From the NCBI RefSeq assembly GCF_005696555.1, contig NZ_CP040005.1:2108001-2172000 (forward strand): a stretch of DNA of 64,000 nt, in the 5' to 3' direction. Positions 1 to 9,124 of this stretch are shown piece after piece. The translations under genes were made by a program, and so were the position numbers. Source of the DNA: Actinomyces sp. oral taxon 171 str. F0337. Its GTDB lineage: Bacteria > Actinomycetota > Actinomycetes > Actinomycetales > Actinomycetaceae. The notes under the pieces were generated by a model. It did no database searches, had not been told where the DNA came from, and worked only from the letters and a program-made list of their open reading frames with translations. Each line of letters starts with the position of its first letter. Within the stretch, counting starts at the first letter, position 1.

Positions 1-1979
1 GGTTTGACGACGGCGATGTCCCGCAGGGTGGCGTCGGCGAAGACCGTGTAGGCGGGCCTGGACCTCTCCTTGGCGATCTCGGAGCGCCAGGCCCGCAGCT
101 CCTCGAACAGGGCGATGGTGCGGGGGTCGTTGTTGGCCTCGAAGTCGGCGGCGGACTGCCGGGAACGTTCCTTGGCGCTCTGGCGGCCCTGGCGCCGGGA
201 GGCGTCTTTGGTTCCGTGGCCGGTGGGCCACAGGCCCTCCAGGAAGCGGGAGGGTTTGCGGGCGGCCCGCCCTCCGGCGTTGCGGGCTCGTGCGTAGGAG
301 ATGATGAGGTGCTCGCGCGCGCGGGTGACGCCCACGTAGAGCAGGCGCCGCTCCTCCTCGATGGCGGCCTGCCCCTCAGCCAGGGAGATCGGCAGCAGCC
401 CCTCGCAGACACCGGCGAGGATGACGGCGTCCCACTCCAGGCCCTTGGCGGCGTGCAGGGAGGACAGGGTGACGCCCTCGACGGTGGGGGCGTTCTGGGC
501 GTCGGCGCGCTCACGCAGCTCGGTGTGGAAGGCGTCGAGGTCGGCGCCGCGAGTCTGGGCCATCTCATCGGCCAGAGTCACCAGGGCGTTGAGGGCGTCC
601 CACCGCTCGCGCACGGCTCCGCGAGGTGCGGGCGGCTCCTCGCTCCAGCCCTCGCGGGACAGGACGGTGCGTGCATCCTGGCTGAGGTCACCGGTCAGGG
701 AGGCCTTCTCTGTGCGGGCCGCCCCGAGGATGACGGCCATGGCGCGTTTGACCTCCTCGCGCTCGAAGAAGCGCTCGCCGCCGCGCACGAGGTAGCCGAT
801 CTGGGCGCCGGCCAGGGCCTGCTCGAAGACCTCGGACTGGGAGTTGGTGCGGTACAGGATCGCGATCTCGCTCAGGGGGACCCCGGCGGCCTGCAGGCGG
901 CGCACCTGGGCGACGGCGCCCTCGGCCTCGGCGATGTCGTCGTCGTAGGTCTCGAAGCGTACGGCGGGGCCACTGGGCCGCTGGGCGACCAGCTCGACGG
1001 CGCCGGCGGGCAGGTGCAGGCCGCCGCCTCCGCGCCGCGAGCGCGAGAGGACCCGGTTGGCCAGGGAGACGACCTGCGGGGTGGAGCGGTAGTCGCGGCT
1101 CAGGCGCACGGTGCGCGCGCCGTCGTAGCGGGTGGTGAAGCCGGTGAGGAACGCAGGCGTGGCCCCAGTGAAGGAGTAAATGGTCTGGGAGACGTCCCCC
1201 ACCACGCACAGCTGGCGGCGTCGCCCCAGCCACAGGTCCAGCAGGCGCTGCTGGAGCGGGGAGACGTCCTGGTACTCGTCGACGACGAAGTGCTTGTACT
1301 GGCCTCGCACCTGGGCGGCGACGTCCTCGCGGTCCAGGAGGATCCCGATGGTCAGCAGGAGCACGTCCTCGAAGTCGATGACGCCGCGCTCGCTCTTGGC
1401 CTCCTCATAGAGGGACAGGACCTGGGCGACCGTGGCCGCCTCCTGCCCGGCCACGCCGGTGCGACCGGCGGCGACGGCGGCCTGGGCGTAGTCCTCGGGC
1501 AGGGTCATGGTGACCTTGGCCCACTCGACCTCGGCGGCCAGGTCCCGCACGGTGGCCCGGTCGGTGGACAGGCCCAGGCGGCGGGCGGCGGCACCGACCA
1601 GGGGCGCCTTGTGGGCCTGGATGTCGGGGCGGCGCCCGCCGATGGCGGTGGGCCAGAAGTAGGTGAGCTGGCGCAGGGCGGCGGCGTGGAAGGTGCGGGC
1701 CTGGACGCCGGGGACGCCGAGGTCGGCCAGGCGCGAACGCATCTCGCCGGCGGCGCGGGCGGTGAAGGTGACGGCCAGGACCTGGGTGGCCTGGTAGGCG
1801 CCGGTGGCCACGCCATGGGCGATGCGGTAGGTGATGGCCCGGGTCTTGCCGGTGCCCGCGCCGGCAAGGACGCACAGGGGTCCTTCGAGGTGCTCGGCGA
1901 CCTCGCGCTGATCGGGGTCGAGGGCCTCCAGGAGCCTGGATGCGTCGAGAGGGGCGGGGTGGAGGGTGGTCGGGCTCAT
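1..1979 (-). CDS. uvrD2: UvrD2-like superfamily 1 DNA helicase (partial, C-terminus beyond window start)
   Basis: ATP-dependent 3'-5' DNA helicase of the UvrD/PcrA/Rep family, expected to act in DNA repair. About 659 codons are visible from the ATG at 1977-1979, and the reading frame runs off the window start. The N-terminus has the Q-motif region (DPDQRE) and a Walker A motif GAGTGKT at about residues 43-49. These are followed by AVTFTARAAGEM (motif Ia), VDEYQDVSPLQQ (motif II), GDVSQTIYSF (motif III) and the late motifs TLSSLHAAKGLEW and YVGVTRAR. The last visible residues (NDPRTIALFEELRAWR) look like the start of an HRDC domain, which is typical of actinobacterial UvrD2. It lies 63 bp downstream of nudC on the same strand, a pairing common in actinobacteria, so co-transcription is likely. 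Family assignment is firm; UvrD2 rather than another UvrD paralogue rests on the HRDC-like tail and the nudC neighbour. Confidence 0.93.
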   Translation of the reverse strand, partial: MSPTTLHPAPLDASRLLEALDPDQREVAEHLEGPLCVLAGAGTGKTRAITYRIAHGVATGAYQATQVLAVTFTARAAGEMRSRLADLGVPGVQARTFHAAALRQLTYFWPTAIGGRRPDIQAHKAPLVGAAARRLGLSTDRATVRDLAAEVEWAKVTMTLPEDYAQAAVAAGRTGVAGQEAATVAQVLSLYEEAKSERGVIDFEDVLLLTIGILLDREDVAAQVRGQYKHFVVDEYQDVSPLQQRLLDLWLGRRRQLCVVGDVSQTIYSFTGATPAFLTGFTTRYDGARTVRLSRDYRSTPQVVSLANRVLSRSRRGGGGLHLPAGAVELVAQRPSGPAVRFETYDDDIAEAEGAVAQVRRLQAAGVPLSEIAILYRTNSQSEVFEQALAGAQIGYLVRGGERFFEREEVKRAMAVILGAARTEKASLTGDLSQDARTVLSREGWSEEPPAPRGAVRERWDALNALVTLADEMAQTRGADLDAFHTELRERADAQNAPTVEGVTLSSLHAAKGLEWDAVILAGVCEGLLPISLAEGQAAIEEERRLLYVGVTRAREHLIISYARARNAGGRAARKPSRFLEGLWPTGHGTKDASRRQGRQSAKERSRQSAADFEANNDPRTIALFEELRAWRSEIAKERSRPAYTVFADATLRDIAVVK

Positions 1980-2042
1980 CGGGACCAGCCTGCCACGGGG
2001 CGGTGACAGGAATCGACGGCTGGTGACCCACGCCGGGTGGCG

Positions 2043-3158
2043 TCAGCTGACGATCGGGCCGCCGTACCAGTCCTCGATGAGGAGGCGGGCGATGGAGGTG
2101 GGGCCGGGCAGGAGGATGCTGCCGTCATCGGCGGCCGCGGTGAGCTCGTCACGGGAGACGAGGCGGGCCTCGACGACCTCCTGGCCGTCGGGGCGGGGCC
2201 GGTCCTCGCCGGCGGCCAGGCGGGCGCGGCAGCCGAGCATGAGGGAGCGCGGGAAGGGCCAGGGCTGGGAGGCGACATACTCGACATCGGCCACCCGCAG
2301 CCCGGTCTCCTCCCGCACCTCCCGGGCCACGGCCGCCTCAACGGACTCACCGGCCTCGACGAAGCCGGCCACGACCGAGTAGCGCCGGGGCGCCCAGGTG
2401 GCTCCGCGCACGAGGAGGAGGCGGTCGGAGGTGTCGGTGACCGTCATGATGACGGCCGGGTCGGTGCGTGGGAAGTGGACGGTGGCGCAGTCGGAGCACC
2501 GGCGGGCCCAGCCGGCCTCGATGATCTCGGTGCGTCCGCCGCAGCTCGGGCAGTAGGCGGAGCGGGCGTGCCAGGCGGCCAGGGCGGTGGCCGTGGTGGC
2601 CAGGCCGGCGTCGCGGGCCGTCATCTGGGCGCCCATGGCTCGCAGGGCGGAGAGCGGGTAGCGCTCCAGCAGGCGGCGCAGGTCGGGGTGGTCGACGGCG
2701 GTGCCCTCGGCGTCGGAGCCGGTGGCGGGCGGTTCGGGGGCGTCGGGGACCTCGAGGGCCTGGGGCACGACGACGGCGATCCAGCTGGGGCCGATGGAGG
2801 CTGCGTCGTCGGCGAGCTCGCGGCCCATGTAGAGGACGGTGAGGTCGGGGCAGCGGGTGGGGGCCGAGGCTCCGAGGTAGCCGACGCGCAGGTCGGGCAG
2901 GCCCCAGCCGCTGCGGGTGCCGGGGCCCTCCCAGGCTGTGGCGCCGGGGCTGCCGATGAGACTGGGCGGGGTGAGGCCGTCGTCGGGCAGGTCGGGGTGG
3001 ATGGCGGGGCCGGTCAGGGCGACGCGGCCGCGGGCGTCGACCAGCAGCAGCCGGGTGTCGGGGTCGGCGGCGAGGCGCTCCAGCAGCCCGGGCTCGCTGC
3101 GTCGCTCGGCGTCGCGGTCGGTGGCGGAGCGGGACAGGGCGAGCTGGGAGGTGCGCAT
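2043..3158 (-). CDS. nudC: NAD(+)/NADH diphosphatase NudC (Nudix, zinc-ribbon)
   Basis: Nudix hydrolase expected to cleave NADH/NAD+ to NMN(H) and AMP, and to remove NAD caps from RNA, in the cytoplasm. The 371-residue product has the NudC arrangement. A variable N-terminal domain is followed by a four-cysteine zinc ribbon (CPSCGG ... CSDCATVHFPR). Next comes a Nudix box starting GFVEAGES and ending REVREETGL, then the NudC signature SQPWPFPRSLMLG. The SQPWPFP stretch separates NudC from other Nudix families. Length is slightly above the E. coli enzyme (about 257 aa) because of the actinobacterial N-terminal extension. The start at 3158 (MRTSQLALSRS) gives the first in-frame ATG. A short inverted repeat (TCCCGC-A-GCGGGA, 3174-3186) lies just upstream and may be regulatory. 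It heads the nudC-uvrD2 transcription unit. Confidence 0.95.
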   Translation of the reverse strand: MRTSQLALSRSATDRDAERRSEPGLLERLAADPDTRLLLVDARGRVALTGPAIHPDLPDDGLTPPSLIGSPGATAWEGPGTRSGWGLPDLRVGYLGASAPTRCPDLTVLYMGRELADDAASIGPSWIAVVVPQALEVPDAPEPPATGSDAEGTAVDHPDLRRLLERYPLSALRAMGAQMTARDAGLATTATALAAWHARSAYCPSCGGRTEIIEAGWARRCSDCATVHFPRTDPAVIMTVTDTSDRLLLVRGATWAPRRYSVVAGFVEAGESVEAAVAREVREETGLRVADVEYVASQPWPFPRSLMLGCRARLAAGEDRPRPDGQEVVEARLVSRDELTAAADDGSILLPGPTSIARLLIEDWYGGPIVS

Positions 3159-3285
3159 GGGGTCACTCTTCCATCCCGCAGCGGGAAGTGCACATGGACG
3201 CTAACCACCCGCAACTCGCAAGATGACTACAGACCTAGCAGCCAGCTCCAGGAATAAACCACTACATCACACCAAGCACCGGAAG

Positions 3286-5277
3286 CTACCTATTTTGAAA
3301 TTCATCACATTCACTCAGCTCCAACACCTCCTCCCTACATAACATCAACCTTCTTGGGAGCTCCGCTAAAACCGGATGACACAAACGACCTACACCACCG
3401 GCAAAATATGCAAGAAAATAGAAGGAGATAGCCAACGAAAACACAGCGGAAAGCGCAGACGCCAGCCAAGCCCATTCATGCGATCCTTCAGCAGCATTAG
3501 CCACATGCCAAACAGCGACCCACGATCCCACACCTAACGGCATCCCATAAATCAATGCGAACACAAAATAGAGTGCCCGAAGCGGGCGGTCTAGCCATCT
3601 ACGTCGATTAACATCGACAACTCTTTCATTTAGCATAAAGAACACATAAATAACCCTCATCACAGACACCCAAATAGTTATGAGAGTCGACGAAAACATT
3701 ACAGCCAGAACTGTGACAACAGCCACAAAAACCCAGGAAGAAGGCGCTTCCTCTCGACCCCCGCCACCTCTCAGAACCCCCGCGATACAAATACCCCCAA
3801 GGAATAGTGACGAAATAGTCACTAGAATTCGATTCGTCAAAACAATCCAACGACTATACTCTCTACTTGGATATAGCTCCACAATATTTCCGAAACCATC
3901 ACTATACACAGTAGACTCAAAGTTGCCGGAGTGCTTCTTATATTCTTCCCACAAGGCGTCCAACTCTTTTTTCTTTCTCTCAAACCGAGAGTTTATTTTC
4001 TCTACTACAGGCTCATGAACAACCGCAATCAGCACCCAGGGAGATCCTACGCAGAGCACACTAAAGCACACTCCCCCCAGCACCAGCACGCCGTCCGACC
4101 ACGTCTTCGGATTAACCCACCAGATGAAATTCACTAAAACAACCAGGCAAAACAAAAACACCATAGCCAGCGCCACACACCAGGACTTCCGTGATTCAGC
4201 AAGAATGCGCCCCAATTTATCAGCAACAGAACCGAACTGAGAACTGGCTATCGCCGTAAGAGCAAGGACTCCCCCAACCAAGGCAAAGAGTTGACCTAAG
4301 TTCGAAAAATAAACACCTGGCCCCCATGAATCCCCCCAGTGACGCAGCGCAAGACATTTCTCTCGTTCCCGAAACTCTGCAACCCACGATAACACACCGC
4401 CACGATCAAACATAAACCACCCAGCAGGGACCAGCCCGAGGGCGAAAATCACCATCAGGAACTGCCACAGAACGTGGCCTTCAGATAGTCGAATCCGAGC
4501 TCGAATCACCCTACTCTTATCTTTATCACCCTCCCAGAATTTACATTTAGGAGCTTTTAATTTGCTATTTGTTTCACATTTCGATCTCGAACTCGACGAT
4601 GACGGCGAAGAATGGTCGACCCCCCGGTTTATCGATGGAATCTGCGAAGTAAGGGCGAGCTCTAAGGATCGCTCCACGTTGCCAGTACTTACCAGGTGGT
4701 GGCTGAAGCAGCCGACGAAAGCGTCACCTGCGCTCGTGGTATCAAGTGTGACGTCAGGGGCCGCGGACAGGATCCGCTCGCCGGCACTGGAAATCCACAG
4801 GACGCCCTGCTCTCCGAGGATTACAATGACGTTATCGATATCGTTCTCGCGTATTGCGACGGCGGCCCTCCTAACGTCTTCAGGGGTGCTTGTCGACATG
4901 CGGGCAATCATAGCCAGCTCGGTGTTGTTAAGAACAATGTAGTCACAGCCGCGAATCCGCGCCAAATCGAGATGAGGGTCGACGGGAGCAGGGTTGAGCA
5001 GAACAGGGACATTGTACTTACGTCCCAAGGCGATCGCCTCATAGACAGTATTCAGGGGGATTTCGAGCTGCAAGACGATAAGTCGACAGGAGGCGATGTC
5101 TTCTTCTGCGTCATGTAGATCATCAGGTGAGAGGAGGCCATTGGCCTCTTTGTCTTCACATTCCCTGCGGGCTTCAAAGGTTTCCAGGGGCTTCCCCTGG
5201 CAGGACATAGGACGGAGGTAGGAAATAAGGCCGACCATGTTGGAGCCGATGACGGCAATGTCCATTTTTTTTCGCAT
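3286..5277 (-). CDS. Internally deleted ribokinase remnant fused in frame to a multi-pass membrane protein
   Basis: One uninterrupted frame of 663 codons made of two unrelated parts. Residues 5-215 are PfkB/ribokinase-like: MDIAVIGSNMV at the start, LLNPAPVD (93-100), VLNNTELAMI (115-124) and the catalytic segment DTTSAGDAF (179-187, Asp185). About 80 residues of the sugar-binding lid, including the family GGKGANQ segment, are missing after residue ~35. The anion-hole TGAGD has become TSAGD, so kinase activity is unlikely. After a Ser-rich joint (about 223-232) the protein becomes a membrane protein of ~390 residues. It has about seven hydrophobic spans, a charged loop (FERKKKELDALWEEY) between spans, and no family I recognise. 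The ATG at 5277 has a GGAG upstream; an upstream in-frame ATG at 5412 adds a non-homologous Pro-rich stretch. The membrane part is clearly AT-richer than its neighbours, suggesting acquired DNA. It could be a pseudogene joint or a real chimera; the membrane part may also use its own internal start. Confidence 0.6.
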   Translation of the reverse strand: MRKKMDIAVIGSNMVGLISYLRPMSCQGKPLETFEARRECEDKEANGLLSPDDLHDAEEDIASCRLIVLQLEIPLNTVYEAIALGRKYNVPVLLNPAPVDPHLDLARIRGCDYIVLNNTELAMIARMSTSTPEDVRRAAVAIRENDIDNVIVILGEQGVLWISSAGERILSAAPDVTLDTTSAGDAFVGCFSHHLVSTGNVERSLELALTSQIPSINRGVDHSSPSSSSSRSKCETNSKLKAPKCKFWEGDKDKSRVIRARIRLSEGHVLWQFLMVIFALGLVPAGWFMFDRGGVLSWVAEFREREKCLALRHWGDSWGPGVYFSNLGQLFALVGGVLALTAIASSQFGSVADKLGRILAESRKSWCVALAMVFLFCLVVLVNFIWWVNPKTWSDGVLVLGGVCFSVLCVGSPWVLIAVVHEPVVEKINSRFERKKKELDALWEEYKKHSGNFESTVYSDGFGNIVELYPSREYSRWIVLTNRILVTISSLFLGGICIAGVLRGGGGREEAPSSWVFVAVVTVLAVMFSSTLITIWVSVMRVIYVFFMLNERVVDVNRRRWLDRPLRALYFVFALIYGMPLGVGSWVAVWHVANAAEGSHEWAWLASALSAVFSLAISFYFLAYFAGGVGRLCHPVLAELPRRLMLCREEVLELSECDEFQNR

Positions 5278-5675
5278 ATCGCATTCTCCGGGATTCAAAT
5301 GAGGTACAGGGGGTGGAGATGGTGATCGGGTAAGATATGAAGCACTGGGAGGTAGGATGGGAACTGCCGGCTGGTGAAACTGGTGCGCTTGTCTCTTGAG
5401 TCTCGAGTTCAAGGCTAGATCTTGTTGCGCCGGTCCGTGAGCCGGAAGTATATTTCGGTGATGCGGCCGTCGGCCCGGAGGAGCGTGGGGATGGGACAGG
5501 AACCAGTGCCGGGGCTATGCCAGAGAGAAGACGCTCGTGTGGGATGACTCTGACGGCGAACCGGTTGAAGACTGCTGACATCTGTACGGGCCCACAGCCT
5601 TTTGCTTTCGGTACCTCGTGCGAGGATAGCGTGCGGGCCGCGATGGTCGCCAGCACCGCCGTCTAGGCTGGGGGC
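5278..5675. other. Gene-poor 398-bp stretch between the ribokinase remnant and the cysteine desulfurase
   Basis: Several short open frames exist on the minus strand, but none shows a recognisable domain or coherent codon bias. They overlap one another in different frames. The segment probably holds the upstream region of the 3286-5277 frame and the promoter of the cysteine desulfurase. I see no convincing tRNA, repeat or terminator here. Confidence 0.4.
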
Positions 5676-6905
5676 GTGCGCACCTACCTCGATCATGCCG
5701 CCTCGTCACCGGTCCGCCCGGAGGTCGCCCAGCAGGTCGCCGAGGACCTGGCCAGTGGGCTCGGGGGTTGGGCGAACCCGAGTGCGCAGCACACTGCGGG
5801 CCGGCGGGTGGGGGCGCTGCTGGCGCAGGCGCGTGCCCGTCTGGCGAGTGCCCTGGGGGTGGATGCCCATGAGGTGCTGCTGACCTCCGGTGGTACGGAG
5901 GCTGATGCCCTGGTGGTCTCGGGGCGTGCGCGAGCGGTTCCGGGCGGGCGGCTGGTGGTCTCCCCGATCGAGCATCCGGCGGTTCTGGACTCGGCGCGCA
6001 CCGCCGTGGACCAGCTGGGGGCGGGGCTGAGCCTGTTGGAGGTGGACGGCGCGGGGCGGGTCGAGCTCGACTCGGTGGAGCGGGCGGTGGCGCCGGCGGG
6101 CAGTACCGACCACTCCCCCGCCTCCCTGGTCTCGGTCATGACGGCGAACAATGAGACCGGCGTGGTGCAGGACATGGCGGCGCTGGTGACGCGCGTGCGC
6201 GAAGCCAGCGGCAGCGGGCGCCCCGGGGAGGCCGGGTACGTGCCCGTCCACTCCGACGTGGTCGCAGCCCTGGGGAAGGTTCCCGTGGACTTCCACGGCT
6301 GGGGCCTGGATGCGATGAGTCTGAGCGGGCACAAGCTGGGGGCGCCGGTGGGCGCGGGAGCGCTGGTGGTTCGCCGCGACCTGGCGTTGACGCCGGCCAC
6401 GGGCGGGGGCCGTCAGGAGCGGGGGCTCCGCTCGGGCACGCAGGACGTGGTGGCGGCCCGGGCACTGGCCCTGGCAGTGGAGCTGGCGGTCGCCGAGCAG
6501 GAGGAGCAGGAGGCTCGGCTGGCGACGCTGCGGCGTCGGATCCTTGAGGATGCCGGGGCGCTTCCGGGCGTTCACGCCACGTTGCCGGAAAGTGCCAATC
6601 ATGTGGCCTCCACGGCGCACCTGTGGTTCGAGGAGGCCGACGCCGAGGCGCTGCTCATGGCCCTGGACCTGGCGGGGATTGATGCATCTGCGGGGTCGGC
6701 CTGCCACGCCGGGGTCACCCAGCCCAGTCACGTGCTCCTGGCGATGGGCTTCGAGGAGGGGCCGGCCCGCTCCACGCTGCGCTGCTCCCTGGGCCGGGAG
6801 ACGAGCCCCGACGACGTCGAGCGCCTGCTCGCCGCGCTCCCCGCGGCTCTTGAGGGGGCCAGGCGCGCTTGGAAAGTGACGCACAAGCCGCATTGCGAAG
6901 GTTGA
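5676..6905 (+). CDS. Cysteine desulfurase (NifS/IscS family)
   Basis: PLP-dependent class V aminotransferase-fold enzyme that removes sulfur from L-cysteine as an enzyme-bound persulfide, for tRNA thiolation and Fe-S assembly. The 409-residue product starts at a GTG (MRTYLDHAASSPVRPEV) and contains the conserved TSGGTEAD motif. The Schiff-base lysine is in SGHKLGAP (Lys220), and the persulfide-forming cysteine is in SAGSACHAG (Cys343). In many actinobacteria this gene is immediately upstream of mnmA, which uses its sulfur. Here mnmA begins about 9.2 kb further on, after an accessory region, so the pair looks split. Whether it should be called IscS, NifS or a dedicated MnmA partner cannot be decided from sequence alone, so no symbol is given. 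Confidence 0.93.
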   Translation: MRTYLDHAASSPVRPEVAQQVAEDLASGLGGWANPSAQHTAGRRVGALLAQARARLASALGVDAHEVLLTSGGTEADALVVSGRARAVPGGRLVVSPIEHPAVLDSARTAVDQLGAGLSLLEVDGAGRVELDSVERAVAPAGSTDHSPASLVSVMTANNETGVVQDMAALVTRVREASGSGRPGEAGYVPVHSDVVAALGKVPVDFHGWGLDAMSLSGHKLGAPVGAGALVVRRDLALTPATGGGRQERGLRSGTQDVVAARALALAVELAVAEQEEQEARLATLRRRILEDAGALPGVHATLPESANHVASTAHLWFEEADAEALLMALDLAGIDASAGSACHAGVTQPSHVLLAMGFEEGPARSTLRCSLGRETSPDDVERLLAALPAALEGARRAWKVTHKPHCEG

Positions 6906-6939
6906 TTGTTCGGGCTTCCGCTCCCCTCTTTGATGCATC

Positions 6940-7020
6940 CAGCCCCCTCGCCTCCAATAGGCCCTTAACGAGCTTGAGGAGGTAGCCGCAGTCATCGTCC
7001 TGGAGGAAGCGCAGAACCAC
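6940..7020 (-). pseudogene. Degenerate 3'-terminal fragment of a Fic-like gene
   Basis: On the minus strand this short stretch reads LRFLQDDDCGYLLKLVKGLL. It aligns in frame with the C-terminus of the intact Fic gene in this window (FRSLQDDYYARFARFVEIV), and there is matching nucleotide sequence around the CTCCAGGACGA core. It is far more diverged than the copy at 10.7 kb. It is too short to be functional and sits between the cysteine desulfurase stop and the sensor kinase start. Its homology rests on about 20 residues, so the call is tentative. Confidence 0.4.
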
Positions 7021-7038
7021 CCAACGCTCTCTGCCATA

Positions 7039-8397
7039 GTGGGAAGCATGCTCGGGCAGAACAAACGCATTGTGATCTGTTGCGCGAAGGTCCTTGGTGT
7101 CGGCGCCCTGGCATGCGTCTCAACCGCGAGCACCTGGGCACTCACCAGCTCCTGGGGGATCACAGCGGGCGCTGCCCTGGCCCTCATCGTCCTGTACTGG
7201 TGCCGTAAGCACCCCGATGCCGTGCTCGGCACCCACCTTGTCCTGTGCGCGCTACAGCTTGTCGTTGTCGACTCCCCGCTTCCTGCGGACCTTGCGGTCG
7301 CTGCGTCCTTCTATGCGGTCGGCCGGCGGGGCAGGCGCGAGCTCACGCCTGTCTGGGCGGCTGCCGTCGTCGTCGGCGCGGCACTGGGCGCGTGGGACTG
7401 GAACCGGGATGAGTTGGGAGTCGTCCCGCTCTCCCTCTGGGCTCAGGACATGGCGCAGGCCTTTGTCACTCAGTTGTGCGTCGCCGTTGCCACCTGGGGG
7501 CTGGGCAGGTTGGTGACGCAGCGCGGCCAGCTGCGGGCCAGCCGCCAGGCGGCGCACGACGCCGCGCTGCGTAACGAGATCGCCCAGGAGGTTCACGACG
7601 TCGTCGGGCACGCCCTGGCACTGATCGCCGTGCAGGCCGAGGCGGGTCACTACCTGGCAGCCGGCTCGGATGACATCGACGTCCCCGCCGACGAGCGACT
7701 GGAGCAGGCCGCGCAGGCTCTCGGGCAGATCCGGACGACGGTGCGCTCGGCTCTGGCCGACACCCGCAGCCTCACCCGGACCCTGGCCTCTCCCCCACAA
7801 CCGGGAGAACCACCAGGCGCTGCGGATTCCGCCGAGCCCGACGACGCCCGGGCCGCATCCCAGGTCACCGATAAAACACTGCGTCCGATCCCGCGGATCT
7901 CCGACCTGCCTGGGCTCATTGACGACGTTCGCACGACCGGTCTCACGGTCACCCTGTCAGTGGACGATCGGCTCATGAGCGAGGGCATGCAACCGAATGG
8001 CATCAACCTTCTCAGCGCGCAGGCGCAGCTCGCTCTCTACCGGACGGCTCAGGAGTCCTTGACCAATGTGCTCAAGCACGCTGAGGCAGCCTCGGTCGAG
8101 GTGCGACTGGAGTACCGTGACAGCGCGCCCGGCAAGGACGTGGTCCTGACCGTCGCCGACCACCCCGGCACGGCCGGCAGTGGGACCTCTCCCCCGGCGT
8201 TCGGCAGTCATCTCTCGCCTGAGCCGACTCCGGCACCCGTCGGCGGGGGCCAGGGGCTGGCCAACCTGCACCAACGCCTGGCGGTGGTCGGTGGATCCCT
8301 GAAGACGGGTCCCGGACCCGATGGGGGATTCATCGTGTGCGCCCGCATCCCCACCAAGTCCTCGCAGCCGACACCCGTCAACCCGAAGGTGAGCTGA
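7039..8397 (+). CDS. Two-component sensor histidine kinase, HisKA_3 (NarL/DesK-type)
   Basis: Membrane-bound sensor kinase of 452 residues that should autophosphorylate on histidine and pass phosphate to the response regulator encoded 1 bp downstream. The N-terminal ~170 residues hold about four to five hydrophobic spans with almost no extracytoplasmic domain, so it may sense membrane state or a small ligand. The dimerisation/phospho-acceptor box is EIAQEVHDVVGHALALIAVQ, with the acceptor His near residue 186. The ATPase domain has LYRTAQESLTNVLKHA (N-box, about 333) and GGGQGLANLHQRL (G-box, about 402). The start chosen is GTG 7039; an ATG at 7048 is an equally plausible start. Signal unknown. 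Confidence 0.9.
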   Translation: MGSMLGQNKRIVICCAKVLGVGALACVSTASTWALTSSWGITAGAALALIVLYWCRKHPDAVLGTHLVLCALQLVVVDSPLPADLAVAASFYAVGRRGRRELTPVWAAAVVVGAALGAWDWNRDELGVVPLSLWAQDMAQAFVTQLCVAVATWGLGRLVTQRGQLRASRQAAHDAALRNEIAQEVHDVVGHALALIAVQAEAGHYLAAGSDDIDVPADERLEQAAQALGQIRTTVRSALADTRSLTRTLASPPQPGEPPGAADSAEPDDARAASQVTDKTLRPIPRISDLPGLIDDVRTTGLTVTLSVDDRLMSEGMQPNGINLLSAQAQLALYRTAQESLTNVLKHAEAASVEVRLEYRDSAPGKDVVLTVADHPGTAGSGTSPPAFGSHLSPEPTPAPVGGGQGLANLHQRLAVVGGSLKTGPGPDGGFIVCARIPTKSSQPTPVNPKVS

Positions 8398-8398
8398 T

Positions 8399-9097
8399 AT
8401 GACCCGACCGCTGCGCATCGCGCTGGTGGACGACCAGGACCTGGTTCGCTCCGGCTTCCGCATGATTCTGGATGCCCAGAAGGACATGTGTGTGGTCGGT
8501 CAGGCCTCCGACGGCGTCAGCGCCCTGGACATGGTCGAGGCCACTCACCCCGACATCGTCCTCATGGACATCAGGATGCCCACCTTGGACGGCATCTCCG
8601 CCACCCATGCGGTTCTGGGCAGCCATCCCGACCTCAAGGTACTCATCCTGACCACCTTCGACCTGGATGACTACCTTGTGGCAGCGATGCGGGCCGGGGC
8701 CTCGGGATTCCTGCTCAAGGACGCGACGGCGCCCGAGCTGCTGGCCGGGATCCGCGCCGTGGCAAGGGGAGACTCGGTGGTGGCACCATCGACCACACGC
8801 CGGCTGCTGAAGCAGTGGTTTGCGCCCTCTGGTCCTACCGGTCCGGGCGGACTCTCGGTGCGCAGAGCTGACGCCGTGCACACAGAGTCCATCGATGCTC
8901 TATCCGATCGGGAGAAGGAGATCGTCACGCTGGTCGGACGCGCCATGAGCAACACCGAGATCGCCCAGCACCTCGTCCTGGCCGAGTCAACGATCAAGTC
9001 CCACCTCAACCGGATCCTGCACAAGCTGGAGCTGCGTGACCGGGCCCAGCTCATTGTGCTGGCCTACGAGAGCGGACTCGTGCGCGTGGGTGGGTAA
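8399..9097 (+). CDS. Response regulator, NarL/LuxR type
   Basis: DNA-binding response regulator of 232 residues, partner of the sensor kinase just upstream. The receiver domain has the acidic pair Asp11/Asp12 (ALVDDQDLVR), the phospho-acceptor Asp57 (PDIVLMDIRMP), and the conserved Thr and Lys (LTTFDLDDYL, FLLKDATAPE). A LuxR-type helix-turn-helix occupies about residues 165-228 (LSDREKEIVTLV ... STIKSHLNRILHKL). The gene begins one base after the kinase stop, so the two are translationally coupled. Targets are unknown. The divergently unrelated DUF418 gene 115 bp downstream has repeat-like sequence in its leader and is a reasonable candidate. Confidence 0.93.
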   Translation: MTRPLRIALVDDQDLVRSGFRMILDAQKDMCVVGQASDGVSALDMVEATHPDIVLMDIRMPTLDGISATHAVLGSHPDLKVLILTTFDLDDYLVAAMRAGASGFLLKDATAPELLAGIRAVARGDSVVAPSTTRRLLKQWFAPSGPTGPGGLSVRRADAVHTESIDALSDREKEIVTLVGRAMSNTEIAQHLVLAESTIKSHLNRILHKLELRDRAQLIVLAYESGLVRVGG

Positions 9098-9124
9098 CCC
9101 GGCACCGGTTGCGCGTCCCCGAGT

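Noticed and set aside
216..2006. Long Gly/Ala/Asp-rich open frame on the plus strand
   Set aside because: It is antisense to the UvrD2 gene, which shows all helicase motifs on the other strand; the low-complexity composition is typical of a GC-rich shadow frame.
5706..7232. 508-codon minus-strand frame over the cysteine desulfurase
   Set aside because: Overlaps the clearly conserved desulfurase on the plus strand and has no domain of its own.
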